Below are positions 1-7,742 of a stretch of DNA of 64,000 nucleotides, one piece after another. The DNA is taken from contig NZ_CP022315.1 of assembly GCF_002216775.1 (NCBI RefSeq), positions 1,178,001-1,242,000 on the forward strand, written 5' to 3'. Below the pieces are notes generated by a model that was given only the letters and a program-made list of their open reading frames with translations, had not been told where the DNA came from and ran no database searches. Source of the stretch: Virgibacillus phasianinus (GTDB taxonomy: Bacteria > Bacillota > Bacilli > Bacillales > Amphibacillaceae). Positions within the stretch are counted from its first letter, which is position 1, and the number at the start of each line of letters is the position of its first letter. A program made the translations under genes and the position numbers.

Positions 1-616
1 TAATTAATTCATTCGCGACGTCCTTATCAAGACCCGATTTAACGGCCGCTTCTTCCATTGCCTCTGCTAAATAATAGATGTACGCTGGACCACTACCAGA
101 AAGTCCTGTCACCGTATGCATATCCTTTTCCTGGATGATAGTTGTTGTTCCAATAGTACCAAATAAGGAAATAATATCATTTAGTTGTTCTTCTGTTACT
201 CCCTTTCCCCGTGCAATAGCTGTAGCTGAATACCCAATGGATGAAGAAGTGTTCGGCATTGCTCGAATAATTGGTATATTCTCCCCAACTATCGAAGAAA
301 TCTGTTCAATTGAAATTCCAGCCAGCACAGAAACAACCACTTGATTTGGTGTAATATACTGCTTTATTGCTTCTACCGCAGATGTCAGGTCATGCGGCTT
401 CATGGATAGTATAATTACGTCAGCATCTGTAATGGATTCTTTTCGATCAGTTGTACATTGTACCTGGTAGCGTTCCTGAAGTCGTTCCAATCGCTCTTTG
501 TTATCTTTATTTGTAACATGAATCTGTTCAGCATGCAGATGTCTTTCATGAATGATTCCAGCAATAATCGACTCCGCCATTGACCCTGCACCAACAAAAG
601 AAATTTTATTTAACAT
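1..616 (-). CDS. proC: Pyrroline-5-carboxylate reductase (3' end outside window)
   Basis: The reading frame begins at an ATG at 614-616 behind a GGGAGG ribosome site and stays open to the window edge, so about 205 N-terminal residues are seen. The protein starts MLNKISFVGAGSMAESI, a Rossmann glycine-rich NADPH site, and carries SMKPHD, AMPNT and SGSGPAY motifs of the P5CR family. It would reduce pyrroline-5-carboxylate to proline in the cytoplasm. A proline-specifier T-box lies upstream, which supports the assignment independently. Only the C-terminal part (dimerisation helices) is missing because of the window boundary. Confidence 0.93.
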   Translation of the reverse strand, partial: MLNKISFVGAGSMAESIIAGIIHERHLHAEQIHVTNKDNKERLERLQERYQVQCTTDRKESITDADVIILSMKPHDLTSAVEAIKQYITPNQVVVSVLAGISIEQISSIVGENIPIIRAMPNTSSSIGYSATAIARGKGVTEEQLNDIISLFGTIGTTTIIQEKDMHTVTGLSGSGPAYIYYLAEAMEEAAVKSGLDKDVANELI

Positions 617-689
617 AATTTTACCTCCCATTCCAAGTTAGAAACTTTTTGATTATTAACTCCTTAAATCTTTATCCTTTCCGTTAGTG

Positions 690-956
690 AAAACAAAAAA
701 ACCTGAAGATCCGTCCTTCATAAAAGGACGGATCTTCAGGTTACATCCGCGGTACCACCTTAATTGGCTTGCATTAGCCCACTTTCATTTGATAACGCAG
801 AGCATACTGCGGTTAGCTTTTTATTCTAACAACTTCCAGGTAGGTTCAATGACACGACAACGATGGAATCTTTCAGCCTGTTGAATTCCACTCTCTAACG
901 CGTAGGTACCAGTTACTTGGCCTGTTCATTGTTTTTCTCACTATATATTTCCACAT
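690..956 (-). promoter_or_regulatory. T-box leader of proC, proline specifier CCU
   Basis: Read on the minus strand, the leader has a stem I with an AGAGAG bulge, then GAA-CCT-A, where CCT (842-844) is the specifier codon for proline. The conserved AGGTGGTACCGCGG T-box sequence lies at 746-760. A long terminator hairpin (700-742) followed by a U run lies just before proC. This is the standard tRNA-sensing attenuator: uncharged tRNA-Pro would stabilise the antiterminator and switch proC on. Confidence 0.93.
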
Positions 957-985
957 AATATACTTCTATGTCTATTTATTGTCAA
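957..985 (-). promoter_or_regulatory. Promoter of the proC T-box transcript
   Basis: On the minus strand TTGACA (980-985) is separated by 17 bp from TATATT (957-962), a good sigma-A promoter directly upstream of the T-box leader. Confidence 0.7.
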
Positions 986-999
986 GTTTTAAGAAAAGT

Positions 1000-1078
1000 G
1001 CAAGCGTCCCTTGCTTATGACGGCAGCTTCTGGGCGCTGGAGCTAGACATATTTTCGTTTATACTTTCTGATCCTTTA
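1000..1078 (-). repeat. Dispersed intergenic repeat A, copy 1
   Basis: About 80 bp matching 45220-45286 in opposite orientation with few differences. The shared core on the minus strand includes GTCTAGCTCCAGCGCCCAG. No coding potential is evident. It lies between the proC promoter and the tRNA-Ser terminator. Confidence 0.75.
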
Positions 1079-1083
1079 AAAAA

Positions 1084-1119
1084 ATAAAACCGCTGCAAGT
1101 TGCAGCGGTTTTATGTATC
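1084..1119 (-). terminator. Terminator after tRNA-Ser
   Basis: On the minus strand AAAACCGCTGCAA pairs with TTGCAGCGGTTTT and is followed by a T-rich tract. It lies 30 bp beyond the tRNA 3' end. The hairpin is close to a perfect palindrome. Confidence 0.8.
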
Positions 1120-1147
1120 TCCAAAATTATGCGCTTTTTTAAGTAAA

Positions 1148-1240
1148 TGGAGGAGGTAGAGGGATTCGAACCCCCGCGCGGTTTGACCCGCCTGTCGGTT
1201 TTCAAGACCGGTCCCTTCAGCCAGACTTGGGTATACCTCC
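1148..1240 (-). tRNA. tRNA-Ser (anticodon UGA)
   Basis: A class II tRNA read on the minus strand: acceptor GGAGGTA at the 5' end (1240 downward) pairs with TACCTCC (1152-1158), the anticodon loop CTTGAAA gives UGA, a long variable arm is present, and the T arm contains GGTTCGAATCC. CCA is encoded (1148-1150). The discriminator base before CCA is U, where bacterial tRNA-Ser normally has G. In B. subtilis a tRNA-Ser gene also lies next to serS, so the location is conserved apart from the protease gene and insertion sequence now between them. Confidence 0.95.
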
Positions 1241-1254
1241 GTAATCGACAAGTA

Positions 1255-1550
1255 ATAATATATCATGGTTGAAATAGCTTGTCAATTATCTGGTGGAAAA
1301 AATTTAATTAATTTATGATAAAATGCCCACCAATACGATATATAAATTCCAAACTGAGTGTGTGGCGAAAGATACAGTCCAAGAATTTGTATAAAGATAT
1401 AAAAACGTAAAAGCAATTCCTAATACTAATCCGAATAACGGATAATTGTCATGTCCTGATGCAAAGAAAATTACTGAAAATAGTACGCAAATCCATACAG
1501 GAATATACTTCCGAAGTTGACCAATGAGCAACTCCCTAAAATACAGTTCC
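1255..1550. repeat. Long target-site duplication of the insertion sequence, left copy
   Basis: These 296 bp are identical to 3516-3811, with a constant offset of 2261 and no mismatch seen by eye. The copies flank the transposase element directly. The last base or two could belong to the element, so the duplication is 295-296 bp. Confidence 0.93.
1313..1550 (-). pseudogene. Duplicated 3' fragment of the CPBP protease gene
   Basis: This stretch codes for the last part of the CPBP protease (from just after the EE motif to the stop codon) and is an exact copy of the end of the intact gene at 3574-4221. It has no start region of its own because it was made by the target duplication. An internal ATG could open a 72-codon frame, but no ribosome site or promoter is obvious, so a dead fragment is the likelier reading. 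Confidence 0.85.
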
Positions 1551-1586
1551 GGGAGTTTGACACTTAAATATTAAGAAAATGCCTAA

Positions 1587-1612
1587 AAAGCCTTTCATGG
1601 CTTTATTTTTTT
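1587..1612 (+). terminator. Hairpin with T run at the IS left end
   Basis: AAAGCC (1587-1592) pairs with GGCTTT (1599-1604) and is followed by ATTTTTTT. It would stop outside transcription from entering the transposase gene, a common protective feature of insertion sequences. Confidence 0.55.
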
Positions 1613-1633
1613 GTCAAATTTCCCGTTAAATTA

Positions 1634-1662
1634 TTGAGTACTATTTAGTACCATGATATAAT
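1634..1662 (+). promoter_or_regulatory. Transposase promoter
   Basis: TTGAGT (1634-1639), a 17-bp spacer and TATAAT (1657-1662) precede the transposase ATG by about 30 bp. The spacer contains a palindrome, GTACTA-TT-TAGTAC (1638-1651), which could be a repressor site; that is speculation. Confidence 0.65.
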
Positions 1663-1693
1663 AGAGGTATCTTATAAGTTGTGAGGGATTTCT

Positions 1694-3448
1694 ATGCGCA
1701 TTAAAAAAAGTGTATCCAAGAATTCAGTCTCATATTCGGTTATTGAAAATGTCAGAGATATCAATGGAAACTCGACAACGAAGGTTGTCAAGGCATTGGG
1801 AAATGAACAGGAAATTCGTGAAAAACACCCCGGTGTTGATCCAGAGGAGTGGGCTCGAGAATATGCAAAAAAATTAACGGAAGAAAAGAAAAGGAACTCG
1901 GAGAAAGTTATCATCAAACAGGATCCAAACAAATATATATCCAAAGGAAATAAACGATCTTATAACATCGGTTACCTCTTTTTAAAGTCTATCTATCATC
2001 AATTAAAATTGGATAAAATTTGTAAAGAAATAACGGATAGGCACAATTTCTCTTATGATTTAGATAAGACTCTAGCCCTGTTAATTTATATGCGGATTCT
2101 ACATCCCACGTCAAAAAGGGGTACTTTAGAGAAAGCAGATGATTTACTGGAGTCCCATTCGATAGAAGAACAACACATGTATCGTGCACTAGATATCTTA
2201 GCTAAGGAGTCTGATATCATTGAAAAGGCAGTATACAAAAATAGCACAGCAATCGTTGAGCGTAAAACGGAACTCCTATACTACGACTGTACGAATTACT
2301 ACTTTGAAACCGAGGAAGCCGTTGGCTTGAAACAATATGGTATGTCAAAGGAAAATCGACCTAATCCCATCGTGCAAATGGGACTTTTCATGGATGGCAG
2401 TGGGCTGCCACTCGCCTTTGTCATTAATCCGGGGAATCAAAATGAACAACCTACATTAAAACCTTTAGAAAAAAGGATTTTAAAGGACTTTCAACTATCC
2501 AAGTTCGTTGTTTGTACAGATGCCGGATTGTCTTCGCATGAAAATAGACTATACAATTCAATGAACGATCGTGCTTTCGTAACAACACAATCCATTAAGA
2601 AATTGAAAAAGCATTTGAAAGATTGGGCTTTGAATCCTTCCGGATGGCATTGTGTTGGTTCTACTCAGGTAACCAATGACAAAAAAAAGAAACAATCGAT
2701 TAATCTGAATAACCTTGACCTTGAAACAGACACGCAAATATATTACAAAGAACGATGGATGAATGAAAATGGACTAGAGCAAAAACTTATCGTTACTTTT
2801 TCACCGAAACATAAACGCTACCAAGCAAATATTCGGGAAAAACAGATAGAACGCGCACAAACAAAAGTGGACAATCCTTCTCGCATCGAAAAAAAGCGAG
2901 CAAACAATCCAGATCGTTTTATTCAGTCCACTCATGTCACAAATGAAGGTGAAATTGCTCAGAAAAGCAGTCATACGATTAACTCTGCGATGATTGATAA
3001 AGAAGCAGTATATGATGGTTTTTATGGTGTTTGTACAAATTTAGAAAACTCTCCAGCGGAAATCGTAAGAATCAATCAACGTCGCTGGGAGATAGAAGAA
3101 TCCTTTCGGATTTTAAAAAACGAAATGCGGACACGACCTGTATTCCTCCAAAAAGATGAACGAATCAAGGCACACTTCCTAGTATGTTTTCTTTCATTAT
3201 TGACCTATCGCTTGATTGAAAATAGAATTGATGAATCAGCTACATGTTGCGAAATCATTCAAACATTACGAGATATGAGAGTGTTGGAATATACAAACGA
3301 AGGTTATATCCCGACCTATACCAGAACGGATTTAACTGATAAGCTACATAACGTTTTCGGATTCCGAACGGATACCGAAATAGTTACCATACAAAAAATG
3401 AAAAAAATTTTAAAACAAATAAAAAACATAAATAGTACTCACTTTTGA
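1694..3448 (+). CDS. IS1634/IS4-superfamily DDE transposase
   Basis: The 584-residue protein has the DDE layout of the IS4 superfamily: an Asp in LLYYDCTNYYFE, an Asp in FVVCTDAGLSS, and the C-terminal signature RRWEIEESFRILKNE, which supplies the catalytic Glu with the downstream Lys (the Y/R-E-K pattern). The length is usual for IS1634 transposases. The frame is intact and the flanking duplications are identical, so the element may still be active. It is transcribed opposite to the protease gene it entered. Confidence 0.93.
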   Translation: MRIKKSVSKNSVSYSVIENVRDINGNSTTKVVKALGNEQEIREKHPGVDPEEWAREYAKKLTEEKKRNSEKVIIKQDPNKYISKGNKRSYNIGYLFLKSIYHQLKLDKICKEITDRHNFSYDLDKTLALLIYMRILHPTSKRGTLEKADDLLESHSIEEQHMYRALDILAKESDIIEKAVYKNSTAIVERKTELLYYDCTNYYFETEEAVGLKQYGMSKENRPNPIVQMGLFMDGSGLPLAFVINPGNQNEQPTLKPLEKRILKDFQLSKFVVCTDAGLSSHENRLYNSMNDRAFVTTQSIKKLKKHLKDWALNPSGWHCVGSTQVTNDKKKKQSINLNNLDLETDTQIYYKERWMNENGLEQKLIVTFSPKHKRYQANIREKQIERAQTKVDNPSRIEKKRANNPDRFIQSTHVTNEGEIAQKSSHTINSAMIDKEAVYDGFYGVCTNLENSPAEIVRINQRRWEIEESFRILKNEMRTRPVFLQKDERIKAHFLVCFLSLLTYRLIENRIDESATCCEIIQTLRDMRVLEYTNEGYIPTYTRTDLTDKLHNVFGFRTDTEIVTIQKMKKILKQIKNINSTHF

Positions 3449-3456
3449 GCATTAAA

Positions 3457-3503
3457 AAAACCACAAGAATGCCTGTTACAAAAGCATTTTTGTGGTTTTA
3501 ACT
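3457..3503 (+). terminator. Terminator after the transposase gene
   Basis: AAAACCACAAgAATGC pairs with GCATTTTTGTGGTTTT across a short loop just downstream of the stop codon. Being A-rich on one side and T-rich on the other, it could work in both directions. Confidence 0.65.
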
Positions 3504-3515
3504 GTCAAACTTGAG

Positions 3516-3811
3516 ATAATATATCATGGTTGAAATAGCTTGTCAATTATCTGGTGGAAAAAATTTAATTAATTTATGATAAAATGCCCACCAATACGAT
3601 ATATAAATTCCAAACTGAGTGTGTGGCGAAAGATACAGTCCAAGAATTTGTATAAAGATATAAAAACGTAAAAGCAATTCCTAATACTAATCCGAATAAC
3701 GGATAATTGTCATGTCCTGATGCAAAGAAAATTACTGAAAATAGTACGCAAATCCATACAGGAATATACTTCCGAAGTTGACCAATGAGCAACTCCCTAA
3801 AATACAGTTCC
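3516..3811. repeat. Long target-site duplication of the insertion sequence, right copy
   Basis: Identical to 1255-1550. It contains the true 3' part of the CPBP protease gene including its stop codon, so that gene was not broken by the insertion. Confidence 0.93.
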
Positions 3812-4221
3812 TCCCACAGCGGGCCAATCGTCACCATTGAAATCATTGCAATTAATGAATAATCATAATACAGGCCATATTTCATTGCTGTCTTAGTTTG
3901 CTCGTCTGCAAAGGGATCAATTAAAATAATGTACTTGTTCGAAAAATACATGATCAGTAATACCGCAACAGAAAAAGCAATGTTTTTGAAAACCAATAAT
4001 TCACGCCAATTAAAGTGAGCTAGTACACTTTTTCTTATGGATTTAAATACAAGTAAGTAAATTACTACAAGGAAACCAAGAACCGGGATAAACCACTCTT
4101 TAAGAGTGAATAATACACCTCCAATAGCAGTCATCGGACCCACGGTAAAACCGTAAATCAACATAATAATAGATAGACCTATAATATGTATTAATATTGT
4201 TTTGCTTCTTCGCTTACGCAT
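3574..4221 (-). CDS. CPBP-family intramembrane metalloprotease
   Basis: The 215-residue membrane protein carries the CPBP (Abi/CAAX protease-like) signature: the EE...R motif in WEELYFRELL (around residue 137), a His in FASGHDNYP, and the His/Asn pair in FATHSVWN near the C-terminus. Several hydrophobic segments make it an integral membrane protein. In Gram-positives this family includes CAAX-like proteases and bacteriocin self-immunity proteins; the substrate here is unknown. The coding 3' end lies inside the IS target duplication, yet the full frame is kept. Confidence 0.85.
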   Translation of the reverse strand: MRKRRSKTILIHIIGLSIIMLIYGFTVGPMTAIGGVLFTLKEWFIPVLGFLVVIYLLVFKSIRKSVLAHFNWRELLVFKNIAFSVAVLLIMYFSNKYIILIDPFADEQTKTAMKYGLYYDYSLIAMISMVTIGPLWEELYFRELLIGQLRKYIPVWICVLFSVIFFASGHDNYPLFGLVLGIAFTFLYLYTNSWTVSFATHSVWNLYIVLVGILS

Positions 4222-4363
4222 CGCAACACCTTCCTTTTTTGCACGGTAAATAGTAATTTATATCTATATATTAATACTTGTCGCTAATAATAACTACGGA
4301 TTAATTCCATTTAAATAGTTTAATAGACCTATAATTTCGACAAAAAGTGACTTTTCTTCATAT

Positions 4364-4400
4364 AAAAATTCCTCCAATCAATGAGAAAAGAGGAATTGGC
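4364..4400 (-). terminator. Terminator after serS
   Basis: On the minus strand AATTCCTC pairs with GAGGAATT across a loop of about 15 bases and runs into T residues, 20-50 bp past the serS stop. Confidence 0.7.
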
Positions 4401-4416
4401 TTTTTCTATAGGGAAT

Positions 4417-5691
4417 TTAATTTATTTCCTTTTTACCACCCATATATGGGCGTAACACTTCCGGTACGACGACGGAGCCATCTTCCTGCTGATAATTTTC
4501 CAATATAGCCGCTACTGTTCGGCCAATGGCCAGCCCAGAACCATTTAATGTATGAACAAATTCAGGCTTTCCTTTTTCCTCACGTCTGAAGCGGATACCG
4601 GCACGCCTTGCTTGGAAGTCTTCAAAGTTGGAGCATGAAGAGATCTCCCGGTAGGTATCCTGGCTTGGAATCCATACTTCAATATCGTATTTCTTAGCAG
4701 CGGTAAAGCCTAAGTCACCAGTACACATGCTCATGACACGATATGGCAATTTCAATAATTGCAGAACTTTTTCAGCATTTCCTGTTAATTCTTCTAATAC
4801 CTCATAAGAATTTTCCGGCTTAACAAAATGCACAAGCTCTACTTTATTAAATTGATGCTGCCGGATTAATCCACGAGTATCACGGCCAGCAGAACCTGCT
4901 TCAGAACGGAAAGATGCACTGAATGCTACATATTTCTTTGGTAAATCGTCATTTCGTAAAATGTCATCACGATGATAATTTGTAACCGGTACCTCTGCGG
5001 TCGGAACAAGGAAGTAATCCCAATCGGCAATTTTAAATGCATCCTCTTCAAACTTTGGAAGTTGACCTGTTCCTGTCATGCTTGTGCGGTTAACCATATA
5101 CGGCGGAAGCATTTCCTCATAGCCATGATCATCCGCGTGCAAATCCATCATAAAGTTCAATAGCGCGCGTTCTAACCGTGCCCCAAGACCTTTATAAAAG
5201 ACAAATCTGCTGCCAGTAACTTTTGCGGCACGTTCAAAATCTAAAATATCCAAGTTGGTCGCGATATCCCAGTGCGGTTGTGCTTCGTACGTAAAGCTTG
5301 GAACATCACCCCATGTACGTGCCAGCACATTATCATCCTCATCCTCGCCGATTGGTACACTCTCGTGTGGAAGATTTGGAATAGACAACAGCATTACTTC
5401 CAGCTTTTCTTCAATTTCCTTCAGCTCTGTATCGAGACTTTTAATTTGATCGCCAACCTCACGCATTTCTTTTATCGCAGGTTCAGCATCTTTTTTCTCT
5501 TTTTTCAAAACAGAGATTTGTTTAGATGCCGCGTTTCGTTTTGCCTTTAATGTTTCTGTTTCAGCGATTAACTCGCGGCGGCGAGTATCAAGCTCCTCGA
5601 ACTTATCTAATTCTGATAGGTCTTCACCGCGATGTGCAAGTTTTGCTTTTACTTCCTGAAAGTTGTTGCGTAAATACTTCATGTCTAACAT
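4417..5691 (-). CDS. serS: Serine--tRNA ligase
   Basis: The 424-residue protein matches bacterial SerRS in length. An N-terminal long coiled-coil arm (about residues 30-100, rich in K and E) binds the long variable arm of tRNA-Ser. The class II catalytic core follows, with [15 protein letters not shown] (motif 2) and [11 protein letters not shown] (motif 3). It charges tRNA-Ser and tRNA-Sec-type acceptors with serine in the cytosol. AAAGGAGG lies 8 bases before the ATG. Expression is governed by the upstream T-box (UCC). Confidence 0.97.
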   Translation of the reverse strand: MLDMKYLRNNFQEVKAKLAHRGEDLSELDKFEELDTRRRELIAETETLKAKRNAASKQISVLKKEKKDAEPAIKEMREVGDQIKSLDTELKEIEEKLEVMLLSIPNLPHESVPIGEDEDDNVLARTWGDVPSFTYEAQPHWDIATNLDILDFERAAKVTGSRFVFYKGLGARLERALLNFMMDLHADDHGYEEMLPPYMVNRTSMTGTGQLPKFEEDAFKIADWDYFLVPTAEVPVTNYHRDDILRNDDLPKKYVAFSASFRSEAGSAGRDTRGLIRQHQFNKVELVHFVKPENSYEVLEELTGNAEKVLQLLKLPYRVMSMCTGDLGFTAAKKYDIEVWIPSQDTYREISSCSNFEDFQARRAGIRFRREEKGKPEFVHTLNGSGLAIGRTVAAILENYQQEDGSVVVPEVLRPYMGGKKEIN

Positions 5692-5755
5692 GATTTTTTC
5701 CTCCTTTGGTTAATTTAAGTTTAATTAAGTTGTGTAACCAATAACTCACTGCAAT

Positions 5756-5895
5756 ATCGGCCATTCTTGTGTTTTATCAGCCGTTATTTGGATTTAACGG
5801 CCGAATTTAAATTATATCGGCCATATTTCAAATATATCGGCTTAATTTGAAATATAACAGCCAAATCACGTAGATATCGGCCATTCCATAATGTA
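5756..5895. repeat. Seven-unit 20-bp-period array in the serS leader
   Basis: Seven consecutive units of exactly 20 bp each begin with A(T/A)C(G/A)GC(C/t): ATCGGCC, ATCAGCC, AACGGCC, ATCGGCC, ATCGGCT, AACAGCC, ATCGGCC at 5756, 5776, 5796, 5816, 5836, 5856 and 5876. The rest of each unit is variable and AT-rich. The array lies between the T-box terminator and the serS ribosome site, inside the read-through transcript. No function is known to me. Confidence 0.85.
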
Positions 5896-5929
5896 GCGCT
5901 TGGCAACACATACTCTCCAATAAAATGCA

Positions 5930-6180
5930 AAAAACTCCCGCCCCTAAAAAATAGGGACGAGAGTATGAATTCCCGCGATGCCACCCTGATTGAAGAAATT
6001 AATTCTTCCGGCTCGAAAATGTTAACGGTTTTTATCCGGGTTTACTTACTTGAACGTACATTCAGTAAACCAGTTTAAGGATGGATTCGCAGGCAGCTAA
6101 CGTCGATTCACACCAGTCATCGACTCTCTTTAGGAAGCTGAACTGTTACTATTTCCTCGCATTACTGTTTAAATGATTAT
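5930..6180 (-). promoter_or_regulatory. T-box leader of serS, serine specifier UCC
   Basis: On the minus strand the specifier region reads GAA-TCC-A (TCC at 6083-6085, serine). The T-box sequence AGGGTGGCATCGCGG lies at 5972-5986, and a terminator hairpin (5934-5962) with a T run ends the leader. It should sense uncharged tRNA-Ser and permit serS transcription. Confidence 0.92.
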
Positions 6181-6185
6181 GATAC

Positions 6186-6214
6186 ATCATACATAATTAT
6201 TTCTTAAGATGCAA
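6186..6214 (-). promoter_or_regulatory. Promoter of the serS transcript
   Basis: On the minus strand TTGCAT (6209-6214), a 17-bp spacer and TATGAT (6186-6191). The -35 box overlaps the last codons of pdxT. Confidence 0.55.
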
Positions 6215-6794
6215 GTGCCTTTTTAGATTCTTCCACCATTTTGACAAAGTATTCAACAAAACGGTTATCATCGGTTAGTTCTGGATGGAAGGCAGTACAA
6301 AGATACTGGCCTTGTTTCGCGGCAACAATCCGGTCCTGGTACGTTGCTAATACTTCGACTTCTGGTCCCGCTTCTTCTACATATGGTGCCCTGATAAATA
6401 CAGCATTAAAATCTTCAGCAACTTGCTTAACCTCTAGCGACTGTTCAAAGCTTGCCACCTGACGGCCAAAAGCGTTGCGAGCAACCTTCATGTTCATCAA
6501 GCCCAAATGACCATTCTCCTGGCCTTCAATTTCAGTGGCCATCAGAATCAAGCCGGCACATGTACCGAAAATAGGTTTACCCTGTGCTCCAAATTCCTTT
6601 AAGGCTGTAAAGAAACCATAGCTATCAATCAAACGACGCATTGTTGTACTTTCTCCACCTGGAAAAATCAAGCCATCAATTTCATCCAGTTGTTCCGTAC
6701 GCTTTATCTCAATTGCTTTTGCACCAGATGCCTCAACGGAACGAATATGTTCACGGACAGCACCTTGAAGTGCAAGAACACCAATTGTTGTCAT
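6204..6794 (-). CDS. pdxT: Pyridoxal 5'-phosphate synthase glutaminase subunit
   Basis: The 196-residue class I glutamine amidotransferase provides ammonia to PdxS for vitamin B6 synthesis. The nucleophile Cys79 sits in FGTCAGL, the oxyanion region in FPGGEST, and the His/Glu of the triad in AFHPELT. It follows pdxS by 15 bp in the same direction, the conserved yaaD-yaaE pair. A ribosome site AAGGA precedes the ATG. Confidence 0.96.
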   Translation of the reverse strand: MTTIGVLALQGAVREHIRSVEASGAKAIEIKRTEQLDEIDGLIFPGGESTTMRRLIDSYGFFTALKEFGAQGKPIFGTCAGLILMATEIEGQENGHLGLMNMKVARNAFGRQVASFEQSLEVKQVAEDFNAVFIRAPYVEEAGPEVEVLATYQDRIVAAKQGQYLCTAFHPELTDDNRFVEYFVKMVEESKKALAS

Positions 6795-6809
6795 ACTAAT
6801 TCCTTCTTT

Positions 6810-7694
6810 CTATTCACTGCGGTCCTGCATGCGGTCAGATCCAGACAATGTGCTCATTTCAATACCTTTCATTGCTGTACCTAGGCCTTTAGAAAGCTCA
6901 CCGATTAGTTTGTAATCTGTGTAGTGAGTTGTCGCTTCAACAATAGCTTTTGCAAATTTCGCTGGATTATCTGACTTAAAGATACCAGAGCCAACAAATA
7001 CTCCATCAGCGCCTAACTCCATCATCAATGCAGCATCAGCTGGAGTTGCCACTCCGCCTGCTGCAAAGTTTACGACTGGGAGACGACCTTCTTCGCGGAT
7101 TTGCAATAATAACTCATATGGTGCACCGATATTTTTTGCAAATGTCATCACTTCATCCTTCGACATTGCTGACAATTGACGGATTTCGGATTGAATTTGG
7201 CGCATATGACGAACTGCTTCGACAATATTACCTGTCCCTGGTTCACCCTTTGTCCGCAACATGGAAGCACCTTCACCAATACGGCGAGCAGCTTCACCCA
7301 GATTACGACATCCACAAACAAATGGAACCGTATATTCTGCTTTATTTAAATGAAATACATCATCAGCTGGTGTCAGTACTTCACTTTCATCAATATAATC
7401 AACGCCCATTGCTTCTAGTACTCGTGCTTCAACAATGTGACCAATACGCGCCTTTGCCATAACGGGAATCGACACTGCATTCATTACTTGTTCTGTGATT
7501 CCAGGCTCAGCCATACGAGCTACTCCCCCAGCAGCACGAATATCAGAAGGAACACGTTCCAATGCCATTACTGCTACTGCACCTGCTTCTTCTGCAATTT
7601 TTGCCTGTTCGGCGTTCACAACATCCATGATTACGCCGCCTTTTTGCATTTCTGCCATTCCACGTTTAACACGTTCTGTTCCTGTATTTGTCAT
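6810..7694 (-). CDS. pdxS: Pyridoxal 5'-phosphate synthase synthase subunit
   Basis: The 294-residue TIM-barrel protein condenses ribose 5-phosphate, glyceraldehyde 3-phosphate and ammonia to PLP. The catalytic lysine near residue 81 lies in MAKARIGH, and a second conserved Lys in [11 protein letters not shown]. The length is normal. GGGAGG lies before the ATG. It forms an operon with pdxT and is 48 bp downstream of dacA, so dacA-pdxST co-transcription is possible. Confidence 0.97.
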   Translation of the reverse strand: MTNTGTERVKRGMAEMQKGGVIMDVVNAEQAKIAEEAGAVAVMALERVPSDIRAAGGVARMAEPGITEQVMNAVSIPVMAKARIGHIVEARVLEAMGVDYIDESEVLTPADDVFHLNKAEYTVPFVCGCRNLGEAARRIGEGASMLRTKGEPGTGNIVEAVRHMRQIQSEIRQLSAMSKDEVMTFAKNIGAPYELLLQIREEGRLPVVNFAAGGVATPADAALMMELGADGVFVGSGIFKSDNPAKFAKAIVEATTHYTDYKLIGELSKGLGTAMKGIEMSTLSGSDRMQDRSE

Positions 7695-7742
7695 TGTAAG
7701 TCCTCCCGTATTCTGAATCTTTACCCTTATTTATTATACTAC

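Larger units (their letters stand above)
1551..3515 (+). mobile_element. IS1634-type insertion sequence (about 1.97 kb)
   Basis: One transposase gene is bounded by imperfect terminal inverted repeats: AGTTTGACAcTTAA near the left end (from 1554) and AGTTTGACAgTTAA on the other strand at the right end (3511 downward). Each end carries a hairpin with a T run. The flanks are identical 296-bp direct repeats. IS1634 and IS1549, members of this family, are known for target duplications of variable length up to several hundred bases, which fits what is seen here. Confidence 0.9.

Noticed and set aside
78-344. Plus-strand frame opposite proC
   Set aside because: Antisense of a clearly conserved P5CR frame; no ribosome site.
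687-884. Small gene opposite the proC leader
   Set aside because: It lies wholly on the T-box structure, which explains the sequence.
1313-1531. A separate small membrane protein gene
   Set aside because: It is an exact copy of the CPBP gene end made by the target duplication.
1616-1629. Second Noc-binding site (ATTTCCCGTTAAAT)
   Set aside because: Two central mismatches break the palindrome, and it lies inside the insertion sequence.
5756-5895. CRISPR array
   Set aside because: The period is only 20 bp with a conserved core of about 7 bp, no 24-40 bp repeat and no cas genes.
5784-5984. Open frame of 66 codons on the minus strand across the serS leader
   Set aside because: It spans the T-box terminator and the 20-bp array, whose period is not a multiple of three.
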